64,000 nt of DNA from the NCBI GenBank assembly GCA_020051695.1, contig JAGVQM010000021.1:62001-126000 (forward strand), in the 5' to 3' direction. Both the position numbers and the translations under genes were made by a program. Positions 42,469-50,647 of this stretch are shown here, piece after piece. Origin of the DNA: Candidatus Zixiibacteriota bacterium (GTDB lineage: Bacteria > Zixibacteria > MSB-5A5 > WJJR01 > JAJRUJ01). The notes beneath the pieces are model-generated. The model searched no databases. It saw only the letters and a program-made list of their open reading frames with translations, and was not told the origin of the DNA. Within the stretch, counting starts at the first letter, position 1. Every line of letters begins with the position of its first letter.

Positions 42469-42469
42469 C
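42391..42469. repeat. Nested palindrome family C, copy 3
   Basis: Same outer and inner arms as the other two copies. The stop codon of the GIY-YIG gene lies inside its right outer arm. Confidence 0.75.
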
Positions 42470-42473
42470 AGCT

Positions 42474-42565
42474 CGTAGGGCAGGACCTTTTAGCGGTCCT
42501 GCCATCTTCCTGTGTTCATCGACAGGATCGCTGCGCTGCGCTCGGATCCTGCCCTATTCCTGAAG
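42474..42565. repeat. Palindromic repeat family E
   Basis: GTAGGGCAGGACC-TTTTAGC-GGTCCTGCC and a second hairpin CAGGATCGCTGC / GCTCGGATCCTG follow each other directly after the GIY-YIG gene. Confidence 0.45.
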
Positions 42566-42613
42566 TGAAGCCACTACGGTAGATCGGGAGTAAATTTACA
42601 GTACGGGAAATCC

Positions 42614-43618
42614 TCACCCGCCGCTCCCGCGGCGCAGTTGCCGGACCAGCCGCCGCGCGCGGTTGTGTTCCTCCAGCGTTTTGGAAAAAATATGCGTGCC
42701 GTCGCCACGGGCCACAAAGTACATTTCCTCCGATTCGTTGGGATATAACGCCGCCAGCACCGCCGGCTTACCGGGATTGTTGATCGGCCCCGGCGGCAGC
42801 CCGGGATATTTGTAGGTATTGTATGGCGAATCGATCGTCAGGTCACGATACAATAGGCGCCGGTTGGTCCCGCCCATAGCATAAATCACTGTCGGATCGC
42901 ATTGCAATTTAATCCGTTGGCGCAATCGGTTGTGAAACACCGCCGAGATCCGCGGCCGTTCCACCGCCACCCCCGCCTCGGCCTCGATCAACGAGGCCAT
43001 CGTCAAGGTCTCATGCTCGTCCCAGCCGAGTTCCTCCATGCGGGCGATCAGCGAATCGGTGAACATCTTCTGTGTCGAGGCGATCAGTTCGGCAATAATT
43101 TCCTCCGGCTCGATCCCCCAGTAAAACCGATAAGCCGCAGGCAGCAAATACCCCTCGGCCGTGGCAGCGGGAATACCCTGCCGGGCCAGGAAACTCGAAT
43201 CACGGCACAGCGCGAGAAATTCCTCAGCGGGCGTACCCAATTCGCTTTCTACCAGCCGGCCGAACCGCCCGATTTTCCACCCCTCGGGAAACACGATCCG
43301 CACGATCAGCGCATTCTGGTCGTGCAAACTTTTGAGAATATCGTACATGGCCACCCGGCCGGTGAAATCGTACCGTCCCGGCTGGAGCCGCCGATCGATC
43401 GCCCAGGCCCGCGCCAGCCAGACAAAGACCTGCCGCGAGCGCAACAACCCCTGTTGATCAAGGTCATCGGCGACCTGTGCGGTGTTGGCGCCTTTCCTGA
43501 TGATCAAAGTCGCAGTGGCCTGGTCGCGGATCTCGATTGTCCCGAAAACAAGATATGCTGCTGTTCCGGCAAGCAGCACCACGGCCGCAGCGAATATCAA
43601 TAATAACCGTTTGATCAC
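42614..43618 (-). CDS. mltG: Endolytic murein transglycosylase MltG
   Basis: The 334-residue protein has one N-terminal membrane helix (LLLIFAAAVVLLAGTAAYLVF), a LysM-like periplasmic domain beginning IRKGANTAQVADDL, and the YceG catalytic domain with the glutamate in MASLIEAEAG near residue 213 and the late YNTYKYPGLPPGPINNPG signature. It cuts nascent peptidoglycan strands and helps set glycan length. It lies 62 bases behind ruvX on the same strand; this pairing is common in bacteria. Confidence 0.95.
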   Translation of the reverse strand: MIKRLLLIFAAAVVLLAGTAAYLVFGTIEIRDQATATLIIRKGANTAQVADDLDQQGLLRSRQVFVWLARAWAIDRRLQPGRYDFTGRVAMYDILKSLHDQNALIVRIVFPEGWKIGRFGRLVESELGTPAEEFLALCRDSSFLARQGIPAATAEGYLLPAAYRFYWGIEPEEIIAELIASTQKMFTDSLIARMEELGWDEHETLTMASLIEAEAGVAVERPRISAVFHNRLRQRIKLQCDPTVIYAMGGTNRRLLYRDLTIDSPYNTYKYPGLPPGPINNPGKPAVLAALYPNESEEMYFVARGDGTHIFSKTLEEHNRARRLVRQLRRGSGG

Positions 43619-43680
43619 CGCATACTCCGACCGACCGCAGGATATCCCGGTCCGCGCGCGACAGGCATCGCTTTGCCCGG

Positions 43681-44124
43681 TTATTCCGCGAGATCGGCGG
43701 CATCGGGCGACGGATTGACCGACTCCAGATATTGCTGTAACAGGATTGTCGCCGAAATTTTATCAATGGCCTCTTTGCGGCCCTTGAGTTTTTTCCCCGC
43801 CTCGGCAAATGTGGCGTGCGCTTGTCGGGAGGTCATGCGCTCATCCATCAGTGTAACCGGTATCCGCACCCGCTTTTCCAACGCCCGGGAAAACTCGGTC
43901 ACTTCCTCGCCCATCGGTCCTATGCCGCCGGACAACGAACGCGGCAACCCCAGCACAATACGCTCGATTTCCCGCGCATCGCGCTGGTCGAGCACCCATT
44001 TGATGATATCCCGGGGGGAATTAATCAGCAATGTCGGCAGTCCCTGGGCGATAATCTGCATCGGGTCCGAAATTGCCAGACCGACCCGCCGCCGCCCGTA
44101 ATCTATCGCCAGAATCCGTCCCAT
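43681..44124 (-). CDS. ruvX: Putative pre-16S rRNA nuclease RuvX/YqgF
   Basis: The 147-residue protein has the RNase H-like fold of YqgF: ILAIDYGRRRVGLAISD at the N-terminus with the first catalytic aspartate, IVLGLPRSLSGG, the glutamate region VTLMDERMTSRQA and a late aspartate in KEAIDKISATILLQ. It trims the 5' end of 16S rRNA precursor in E. coli. Start ATG 44124 is where the family begins; the frame to 44163 adds 13 non-conserved residues. Confidence 0.94.
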   Translation of the reverse strand: MGRILAIDYGRRRVGLAISDPMQIIAQGLPTLLINSPRDIIKWVLDQRDAREIERIVLGLPRSLSGGIGPMGEEVTEFSRALEKRVRIPVTLMDERMTSRQAHATFAEAGKKLKGRKEAIDKISATILLQQYLESVNPSPDAADLAE

Positions 44125-44465
44125 CTCCACAGCCAACCTCGCGAATTTCGGCATCCGGGGCAACAGCCAATTGCAAGGGCAGGCCGGCAGGGTCTAATGG
44201 AGGCGCCGCAATCCGGGAACGATGCAGTTGCTTGCGCAATTACGCTGCGCAAGTCGAGTTCTGCATTTGTTTGCATGCCGATGACCGGGTTTGGAGAGAT
44301 TTGTCAGGATCGGCAGTCGGCGTGTCGGCAATTATAATCACTAATCTGCCTGCAGGTTATGGCAATCTGTCATTCATAATCGCACCGCCGCCTCAACCTT
44401 TTGGAAAAAGGCATAGCCTTTGCATTAGCCACCCTCGGATAAAATAGAAAAAAGGCGGAGGCACT

Positions 44466-45092
44466 ATGGAAACAAGAGCTATGGAACGCGGATTTCCCCA
44501 AGAGCGGCTGGTCAACCAGTCCGAGCCTCGCATCAAGCAGGATAAACGGGGGTACTACATTCATACCCTCTCCGAGAATATCAAAGTGTATTTCGAAGAA
44601 TACTATCAGTTTATGGAACTCCTGGCCGCCAAGTGCCATCTCGAGAATTCGCGGCTCGACAGCCAGATTAAAGATTGTGATCCGCGGCGCGCCGAAACAT
44701 TGTCGTATTATCGGGCACGTAAGATTATCGCCGAACTAATCTTACGCACAATCACCTCTTTTTATACCGACAAAACCAACCTTGGCGTTTTCATGACCCC
44801 CTGGTGCTTCGGGACTGTCCTGCTGGAGAAAATCGAAATCCACCGCGACCGCCTCTCCCGGGGCGAGGTCCAGGACGACAATATCCCCGAATACCCCTAC
44901 GATGTTGTCCGTTATATCGATGAAATCCACAAAACAGTCCTGCTGGAGATCCTCGAGTTCCCGCCCGAGGCCTTCAAAATGCGCTGGCAGTATACGGAGT
45001 TGATCAACCGCTATTCCACCGTTTTGTCGAATATCACCGCCTCGCTGCAGTCCATTTTAATGACGGTTCGCAGCTATGGGACCCAGGCCTGA
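44466..45092 (+). CDS. Conserved-looking soluble protein, unknown
   Basis: The 208-residue product is mostly helical, with no signal peptide or membrane segment and no motif I recognise. A basic and charged N-terminus (RIKQDKRGYYIHTLSENIKV) is followed by YFEEYYQFMELLAAK and a helical bundle ending in repeated leucines and isoleucines. GGCGGAGG seven bases before ATG 44466 is a strong ribosome binding site. An HD-GYP gene follows 59 bases later in the same direction, so a link with cyclic-di-nucleotide signalling is possible but unproven. Confidence 0.65.
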   Translation: METRAMERGFPQERLVNQSEPRIKQDKRGYYIHTLSENIKVYFEEYYQFMELLAAKCHLENSRLDSQIKDCDPRRAETLSYYRARKIIAELILRTITSFYTDKTNLGVFMTPWCFGTVLLEKIEIHRDRLSRGEVQDDNIPEYPYDVVRYIDEIHKTVLLEILEFPPEAFKMRWQYTELINRYSTVLSNITASLQSILMTVRSYGTQA

Positions 45093-45151
45093 TTCGGTCC
45101 CGCCCCCGCACTCCGGGGCCGCGCAAGTCAATTCCACCGGGGTTTTTACCG

Positions 45152-46264
45152 ATGATTAGGTATAGATGTACGTTCGGCTCGGGACACGAAAGAGGGCGCG
45201 GGACGGACGGACCATACTATCCAGGGGCAGGGACCACGGTGAAAACTGACATACAGCCCGAAAACCACATCGCCAATTTCCTGCCGGTATATCTGGATGC
45301 TTTGCGGCTGGATACAGTGCTGGATTTCGATTTATTCCTCGCCGTGCAGGGCAAGCTGGTCCTCTACCGGGAGAAAAACCTCCCCTTCACCGAAAAATAC
45401 CGCAATGCCCTGCTGGAGCACCGGGTCAACCGGTTATATGTCCCGCTGAATTCACGCAAAAAATACCAGCGGTACATCGAGGCCTCGCTGGATAAAATCA
45501 TCGCCGATGAACAAATCCCCGAACCAAGCAAAGCCCAGATTATTTATGAGACATCCAAAAATCTGGTCCAGGAGGTGTTCGAAGACCCGCGGGCCGGCGA
45601 AAATATCAAACGCTCGAAAAATATGGTCGAACACACGATCAGCTACATTCTCCGTGGCCGCGAGGCCTTTGTTCATATGCTGCAGATCACCTCGTTTGAT
45701 TATTATACATATACGCACTCAATCAATGTCTGTACCTTTTCCATCGCACTGGCCCGGCGGCTGGGCATCGAAAACCCGGCCATCCTGCATGAGCTGGGGA
45801 TCGGTGCGCTGCTGCATGATATCGGCAAACACAAGATCCCTCCCCGGATCCTGAACAAACGGGGGACATTGTCCAAAGTCGAATACGAGCTGGTCAAAAA
45901 ACACCCGATCTGGGGCGCGGAAATTCTGCGGGAAACAAATTTGATTCCGCCGAAATCATACTACCCGGTCCTGCAGCACCAGGAACGGCTGGACGGCTCG
46001 GGGTATCCGCACGGGTTGAAAGGGCAGCAAATTCATTTTTACGGGCGGATCGCCTCCATTTGCGATACTTTTGATGCGCTGACCACGCAACGGACATACA
46101 AAAAGGCCCTCGATTCATTTCCCGCACTCAAATTGATGAAATCCATCTCCATGGAATTTGATGCCGAAATTTTGCACGAATTTATCCTGCTGATGGGCCC
46201 GGAAGAAGAATCCCGCCTGCGTAATTTGAAAAATGTCCCTCCGGAAATTAAAATGGCGATTTGA
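45152..46264 (+). CDS. HD-GYP domain protein (cyclic-di-GMP phosphodiesterase-like)
   Basis: The up to 370-residue protein has an N-terminal DUF3391-like segment (NFLPVYLDALRLDTVLDFDLFLAV, about residues 40-110) and a C-terminal HD-GYP domain. The metal motif HDIGKHKIP, the upstream THSINV histidine, HPIWGAEIL and HQERLDGSGYP are all present, so the domain should be catalytic and hydrolyse cyclic-di-GMP or a related dinucleotide. The start is uncertain: ATG 45152 has no clear ribosome binding site, and GTG 45239 begins just before the conserved part. No GGDEF partner is in the window. Confidence 0.88.
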   Translation: MIRYRCTFGSGHERGRGTDGPYYPGAGTTVKTDIQPENHIANFLPVYLDALRLDTVLDFDLFLAVQGKLVLYREKNLPFTEKYRNALLEHRVNRLYVPLNSRKKYQRYIEASLDKIIADEQIPEPSKAQIIYETSKNLVQEVFEDPRAGENIKRSKNMVEHTISYILRGREAFVHMLQITSFDYYTYTHSINVCTFSIALARRLGIENPAILHELGIGALLHDIGKHKIPPRILNKRGTLSKVEYELVKKHPIWGAEILRETNLIPPKSYYPVLQHQERLDGSGYPHGLKGQQIHFYGRIASICDTFDALTTQRTYKKALDSFPALKLMKSISMEFDAEILHEFILLMGPEEESRLRNLKNVPPEIKMAI

Positions 46265-46368
46265 CGCCCTGTTCATCCGACATAAAATCGCTGTCTGTCG
46301 TGTCCCTTTCGGGGCGCTTGACAACCTTCGTGTTTCCCCCCTAATTGTCCGGCAAAACGGAGGGGAGT

Positions 46369-46758
46369 ATGCCGAAAAAAGAAGTGGCCACCACCAAAGC
46401 CCCTGCGGCAATCGGTCCCTATTCTCAGGGCGTGATTGCCGAGGGCAAGCAATTTGTCTTTGTTTCGGGCCAGCTGCCGTTGGACCCTGCCACCGGCGCG
46501 TTCGCCGGTGATTCCATCGGTGAGCAAACCCGCCGGTCGCTGGAGAACGTCAAAGCCGTCCTAGCTGCCGCCGGCGCGGGAATGGGTGATGTAGTCAAAA
46601 CCACGGTGTATTTGCAGCACATGAGCGATTTTGCCGGAATGAATGAAGTCTACCGGGAATATTTTACCGGTGTGTTTCCCTGCCGGGCGGCAATCGAAGC
46701 GGCGGCCCTGCCCAAAAACGCCCTGGTGGAAATCGAAGCGATTGCCCTGGTGGGCTGA
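46369..46758 (+). CDS. ridA: RidA family enamine/imine deaminase
   Basis: The 129-residue protein matches RidA in length and motifs: PAAIGPYSQGV at the N-terminus, FVSGQLPLDP, TTVYLQHMSDFAGMNEVY and the substrate-binding arginine in FPCRAAIEAAALPKNALVEIEAIAL. It hydrolyses reactive enamines released by PLP enzymes. ATG 46369 follows a strong GGAGGGGAG; the frame up to 46345 is not needed. A TTGACA box at 46318-46323 may belong to its promoter. Confidence 0.94.
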   Translation: MPKKEVATTKAPAAIGPYSQGVIAEGKQFVFVSGQLPLDPATGAFAGDSIGEQTRRSLENVKAVLAAAGAGMGDVVKTTVYLQHMSDFAGMNEVYREYFTGVFPCRAAIEAAALPKNALVEIEAIALVG

Positions 46759-46785
46759 CGGTTTGGTGTAAAGCGGGACATTTTG

Positions 46786-47451
46786 ATGATTGCCCGATGG
46801 TTCGTTTTCTCACTATTGATCTTGTGCGTCGTGCCGGGCGGTTGCGGCACCGAATCGACTGTTTCGGGTCCCGATGACGGCGAACCGGGACAGGCGGCAA
46901 AATATGTCGATTTGTACGTTGGTTTCGACGCCCACTACCGCTTGTTCGATCATGCCGGTGATTCGATCGGCACGACACGGTTGAAAATCATCGACCGGTT
47001 CTACGCGGCGGATTTTTCCGGATTTATCGCTGTCGATTCCATCCCCCGCTGGCTGGACACCCTGAATTATCTGTACACGTTCTGGCTGGTCTCCGGCGGT
47101 GATACGATATTTCAGTTGGATGTCGGTTACTCCTACCAGCAGCGGCAACCGGTCGTGCGTAACCACACCGAGACCGACTTGTCCTGGCCGCTGTATGCTG
47201 TCGGCTCGCCCGGGACCACCAGCCGCTATGCCGTGGTTTTTCACCAGCGCCCGGAAACCGAAACGGTAGTCCTGCCGGTCGGCGGTATCTACACCAACTG
47301 TGGCCGGACCGACCTGCTGGCAATTTATGAGTTGTCGGCTGATACGGTCGTCCTCGGCACAGAATATTTCGCGCCGAATGTCGGCCGCATCCTGTCGAGT
47401 TTCCGGCCCTTTGTGCAATCGCAGATCTATTATCGCGAACTTATCCGCTAG
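46786..47451 (+). CDS. Putative lipoprotein, unknown
   Basis: The 221-residue protein has a lipoprotein-type signal, FSLLILCVVPGGCGTEST, with the lipidated cysteine near residue 20. The mature part is beta-rich with many aromatic residues (VDLYVGFDAHYRLFDHAGDS, LNYLYTFWLVSGGDTIFQLD). It has no recognisable domain. It lies 27 bases after ridA and ends nine bases before the convergent M14 peptidase gene. Confidence 0.65.
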   Translation: MIARWFVFSLLILCVVPGGCGTESTVSGPDDGEPGQAAKYVDLYVGFDAHYRLFDHAGDSIGTTRLKIIDRFYAADFSGFIAVDSIPRWLDTLNYLYTFWLVSGGDTIFQLDVGYSYQQRQPVVRNHTETDLSWPLYAVGSPGTTSRYAVVFHQRPETETVVLPVGGIYTNCGRTDLLAIYELSADTVVLGTEYFAPNVGRILSSFRPFVQSQIYYRELIR

Positions 47452-47459
47452 CCGGTGGT

Positions 47460-49256
47460 TTACGGCGCATACGGCTCGGAGCTTATTTCCAGATCATGCA
47501 CCACCCGGGCCACCGGATAATGGTTCAAATCCGGCTCGGAATACGGTGAACGCTCATAGAAGAACATCCAGCGGTCGCGTGGTGAGTTGCGGAATGTCGA
47601 ATCCGCTTCCAGTCTCGCTTCGAATTCCACTTTGAGCGCTGTGTCGGACGCCAGCATCTCGGCCGCGAGTTTTTCTACCGCAAACGGCTCGATATATTCT
47701 TTGCGTTCAAAAACCGTGTTAAAGAAACCCCACGAGACAAATGAATCGGGCGCTTTCGGCTCCAGCAGGTGCATGGCCACTTTTGCCGCGCACTGTTTCA
47801 GCGGGACTACGATGGTCCCCGCGGGAAATGTTTTCGTCGTGGAAATCGTCTCCGCTTCACATGAAACGCGGAGCCGCCCCTCCAACGGTTCTTTATCCCA
47901 TTTCGGTTCGGTGAGCTTGTACAGTTCGACCTCGGCGGTCAGCGGTTCAGTGAGCCGACGCAATTGGACGCCGTTTAAAGCCAATCGTTCAATTTGCACC
48001 TGCCATTCCTGCGGGATCAGATAGTATTTCGGCGGGATGACCGTTTCGCTGACTACGGCGCGGTTGAAATAAGGCACGCGCATCGTCACCGGCTTGTCCG
48101 GAAAATACCGCACCCATGTGGTCCCGGCGATTTCGCTTTCGACATATTCGCATTCATAACCCAGGAAATCAATCATCACCGAGTCGCCGGAATTTTTGAA
48201 CCGCAGAGGATACGGCTCGGTCAACCCCGCGGCTGTCTGCTCATCGGCTTGCCGGACTGCCTCGACCAAAGGTTGCGGGTGGTCGTTTAATTCCTGCAGG
48301 ACTGCCAGCATCAAGGCGTAATTTGCCAGCACCCGGGTCTTGAAATCCTTGAGCATATGCATTTCGACCAGCATGCCCGGGCGGTTGTGGATGATCGAGT
48401 ACCCGGTGGAAAAGCGCGGTGAAGCCACCCACGACCACAGCCCGGTCGAGGGATCGTCCCCTTTGGTGATGACATACGGGGTGATTTCATGTCCGGCATC
48501 GTGCAGCCGCCCGGTCACCGCGGGCATAAAGTCCTCGCCGGCCCATTTGCGGATGCTCTCCGGGGCATCGAGCTGGTCGGTGATGGTATAGGTGATTGCA
48601 TATTGGTAATCCGCGCCGTCGGTGACATGGTTGTCGATCAACAAATGCGGCCGCCAGGCGACGAACATCTTCGTCCAGACCTGCATCTCCGGCGCATCGG
48701 CCCTGAGAAAATCACGATTGAGGTTGATACGTTGCGCGGTCACTCGAAAACCCATGGACTCCGGGCCGAGCTGGTTGGCCCGGTTGTACGGCGAACTGTT
48801 TTCGTGGCCGTCGATGTTGAATACCGGAACGACCAGCAAAATCATATGATCGAGGAGTTTTGCATGTTCTTTGGCGATTAAGATATCGCGCAGCAGGGCC
48901 AGCGAGGCCTCTTTGCCGCAGATTTCTCCCGAATGGATGCCGTTTTCGACCAGGACAATCGGCTTGCCGGTTGCCGCGGCGGCCTCGGGGGTAAAGGCCT
49001 TGTCTTTGGACAGCACTGCCAGATACATCGTCCGCCCCTGCGGGGTCACGCCGATTGACAGGAGCTTGATCAAATCCGAGGCCTGTTCCAGCCGCTGCAG
49101 ATAGGCGATGGTTTCATCATAGGTGGAAGTCTGTCCATAATTCGTTGCTTCCGCAGTGGTGATGAAGCCGTCGGTCCGGTCAACGGCACAGGATAATTCA
49201 GCGAAACAGACCGTAACAAATCCGGCCATCACCAAAAAGATCATCTTATTGCGCAT
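47460..49256 (-). CDS. Secreted M14-family zinc carboxypeptidase
   Basis: The 598-residue protein starts at ATG 49256 behind AAGGAA with a signal peptide (MIFLVMAGFVTVCFA). The carboxypeptidase A-like domain spans about 30-330: zinc ligands in ENGIHSGEICGKEA (H and E) and the third histidine in IDNHVTDG, plus NIDGHEN and NLNRDF, the substrate-binding segment. A long C-terminal region of about 250 residues is beta-rich and of unknown family. The protein probably trims exported or environmental peptides, matching the other peptidases in the window (M64, tricorn). Confidence 0.9.
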   Translation of the reverse strand: MRNKMIFLVMAGFVTVCFAELSCAVDRTDGFITTAEATNYGQTSTYDETIAYLQRLEQASDLIKLLSIGVTPQGRTMYLAVLSKDKAFTPEAAAATGKPIVLVENGIHSGEICGKEASLALLRDILIAKEHAKLLDHMILLVVPVFNIDGHENSSPYNRANQLGPESMGFRVTAQRINLNRDFLRADAPEMQVWTKMFVAWRPHLLIDNHVTDGADYQYAITYTITDQLDAPESIRKWAGEDFMPAVTGRLHDAGHEITPYVITKGDDPSTGLWSWVASPRFSTGYSIIHNRPGMLVEMHMLKDFKTRVLANYALMLAVLQELNDHPQPLVEAVRQADEQTAAGLTEPYPLRFKNSGDSVMIDFLGYECEYVESEIAGTTWVRYFPDKPVTMRVPYFNRAVVSETVIPPKYYLIPQEWQVQIERLALNGVQLRRLTEPLTAEVELYKLTEPKWDKEPLEGRLRVSCEAETISTTKTFPAGTIVVPLKQCAAKVAMHLLEPKAPDSFVSWGFFNTVFERKEYIEPFAVEKLAAEMLASDTALKVEFEARLEADSTFRNSPRDRWMFFYERSPYSEPDLNHYPVARVVHDLEISSEPYAP

Positions 49257-49378
49257 CGGAATTTCCTTATTCAAATTCTCCAATTGCCGGTGGGTGACGA
49301 TATTTCAGCCGAATATTCCATATCTGTCATGCCCGCGCAGGCGGGCTTGTTGAAAAACCAGACAGAAAACGATTTGGC

Positions 49379-49438
49379 GTAGGTCGGGTCCCGAGTGAAG
49401 TCCCGCTTTCAAGCGGGGCGAAACGAGAAACCCGACAA
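49379..49438 (-). repeat. Palindromic repeat family B, copy 1 (opposite orientation)
   Basis: TAGGTCGGGT at the left and AACCCGAC at the right enclose a CCCGCTTTCAAGCGGGG hairpin. Read on the minus strand it matches the copies at 49659-49716 and 50515-50573. Confidence 0.65.
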
Positions 49439-49524
49439 ACGATTGGCTGAACGACAATATTCACGTGCTCTCACTTTGGACGAAAGGTTCGTTCAACAAT
49501 TGAATTTTCGATGAATTCATCTTT

Positions 49525-49597
49525 TGTGCGGGTCAGCCCTTAGGCTGACCGGCTTAGATACTTCCGGACGTCAGCCTGAAGGCTGACCGTCACAAAA
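49525..49597. repeat. Palindromic repeat family A, copy 3
   Basis: Two hairpins, GGTCAGCC-CTTA-GGCTGACC and GTCAGCC-TGAA-GGCTGAC, spaced as in copy 1 near 24210. Confidence 0.65.
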
Positions 49598-49658
49598 ATA
49601 TCACTCGTGCCACATGGTACTCCACTCCGCCGCGGCGGACGGTGGGTCGGTAAATCCT

Positions 49659-49716
49659 TGTCGGGTTTCTCGTCATGCCCCGCTTTACAGCGGGTCTTCA
49701 CTCGGAACCCGACCTA
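49659..49716 (+). repeat. Palindromic repeat family B, copy 2
   Basis: TGTCGGGTTTCT at the left, CCCCGCTTTACAGCGGG in the middle and AACCCGACCTA at the right. It lies 19 bases from the end of the HEPN gene, in the same orientation as copy 3 on the other side. Confidence 0.7.
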
Positions 49717-49735
49717 CTCCTCATGATCACACCAA

Positions 49736-50467
49736 CTATTCATTTGATTCAAACCGTGCACCCAAGCACTGTACTTGATCATCCCGCAAATAAGAATTTG
49801 ATATGCGACTCCCGATGAATTCAATAAGTTTGTTTTTAAACCAGCCAATGTTTCGACAGGCATCACGTGCGCATTCGTAATTAAATGTCGTGAAATCATA
49901 TGGGATCTTTGACTTTTTCCAGAAGTTTTCAGGGAATTCATCATCCACTATGTGAATTCTGTTTTTCCCATACGTAATGAGTATTTTGGGTTTTTGAATA
50001 CGTCCGTGCATGATACTATTTCTGATCCTCGATAGCTCCGTCAACAATACTATCTCGTCACTATCTTGATCAAAATATTCACTGGGCGACTTCAGTTTTC
50101 CATTACATATGACTGGAACGAAGCGTATTTTCGAAGCTAGCCGCCATCTATCAAAGGTTCTCTGCCTTTGATCGTGGTTCATCCACTTGTCGGGCAAATC
50201 GGCTATTTCATGGCACTTAAAATCAACAACAAGCGTATTGCAAAACGCTTCCAGCGCAGCCATGCCTGTGATGAAGCTTGCTCTGCTATATGCCTTTTCT
50301 CTACTCCATAGCCCCATATCGAGTTTCGCCGGATTGCTAACATCTTGAGCATGTACCAATTTATATAAATCTTCCGATTTGGTCAAAAATATTTCCATGT
50401 CATAGAAGAGGGCGCGAAATGTTCGACGAGTCATCGTTGCCCACTGTTGAATTTTCGCTTCAGGCAT
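49736..50467 (-). CDS. HEPN-like protein, AT-rich accessory gene
   Basis: The 243-residue protein is mostly helical. It carries the HEPN signature R-N-x-x-x-H in ELSRIRNSIMHGRIQ, at about two-thirds of its length, which in active family members forms an RNase site. The N-terminal part contains SFITGMAALEAFCNTLV, typical of HEPN proteins of the RiboL-PSP/Apea type. No nucleotidyltransferase partner is adjacent, as would be expected for a classical HEPN-MNT toxin pair. The gene is much more AT-rich than its neighbours, has GGGAGG before ATG 50467 and is bracketed by same-orientation copies of repeat B, so it looks like an imported cassette. A defence or toxin role is inference. Confidence 0.65.
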   Translation of the reverse strand: MPEAKIQQWATMTRRTFRALFYDMEIFLTKSEDLYKLVHAQDVSNPAKLDMGLWSREKAYSRASFITGMAALEAFCNTLVVDFKCHEIADLPDKWMNHDQRQRTFDRWRLASKIRFVPVICNGKLKSPSEYFDQDSDEIVLLTELSRIRNSIMHGRIQKPKILITYGKNRIHIVDDEFPENFWKKSKIPYDFTTFNYECARDACRNIGWFKNKLIEFIGSRISNSYLRDDQVQCLGARFESNE

Positions 50468-50514
50468 AATATATAGCCTCCCGCCGGACACAAATATCAA
50501 ATCTTGCCATACGT

Positions 50515-50573
50515 ATGTCGGGTTTCTTCATCCCGCTTAAAAGCGGGATTCCGGAACCCGACCTACGCGAAAT
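50515..50573 (+). repeat. Palindromic repeat family B, copy 3
   Basis: TGTCGGGTTTCT, CCCGCTTAAAAGCGGG and AACCCGACCTAC in order. It bounds the HEPN gene on its upstream side. Confidence 0.7.
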
Positions 50574-50647
50574 CGTTCCATCCAGTGTTATCGTGGTTAG
50601 TGTACGCTCCCGCGCACCAACACAATCCACACCTGCTGCTGTGCGTT

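Larger units (their letters stand above)
49257..49735. other. Repeat-filled gap between the M14 peptidase and HEPN genes
   Basis: No gene is present. It holds, in order, a CCCGCGCAGGCGGG hairpin near 49332, repeat B in inverted orientation, repeat A, a family D relative at 49616-49655 and repeat B again. Confidence 0.65.

Noticed and set aside
41595-42469. Possible CRISPR array in the 41.6-42.5 kb repeats
   Set aside because: Copies are about 80 bases, palindromic, irregularly spaced and interrupted by a gene; no cas genes are in the window.
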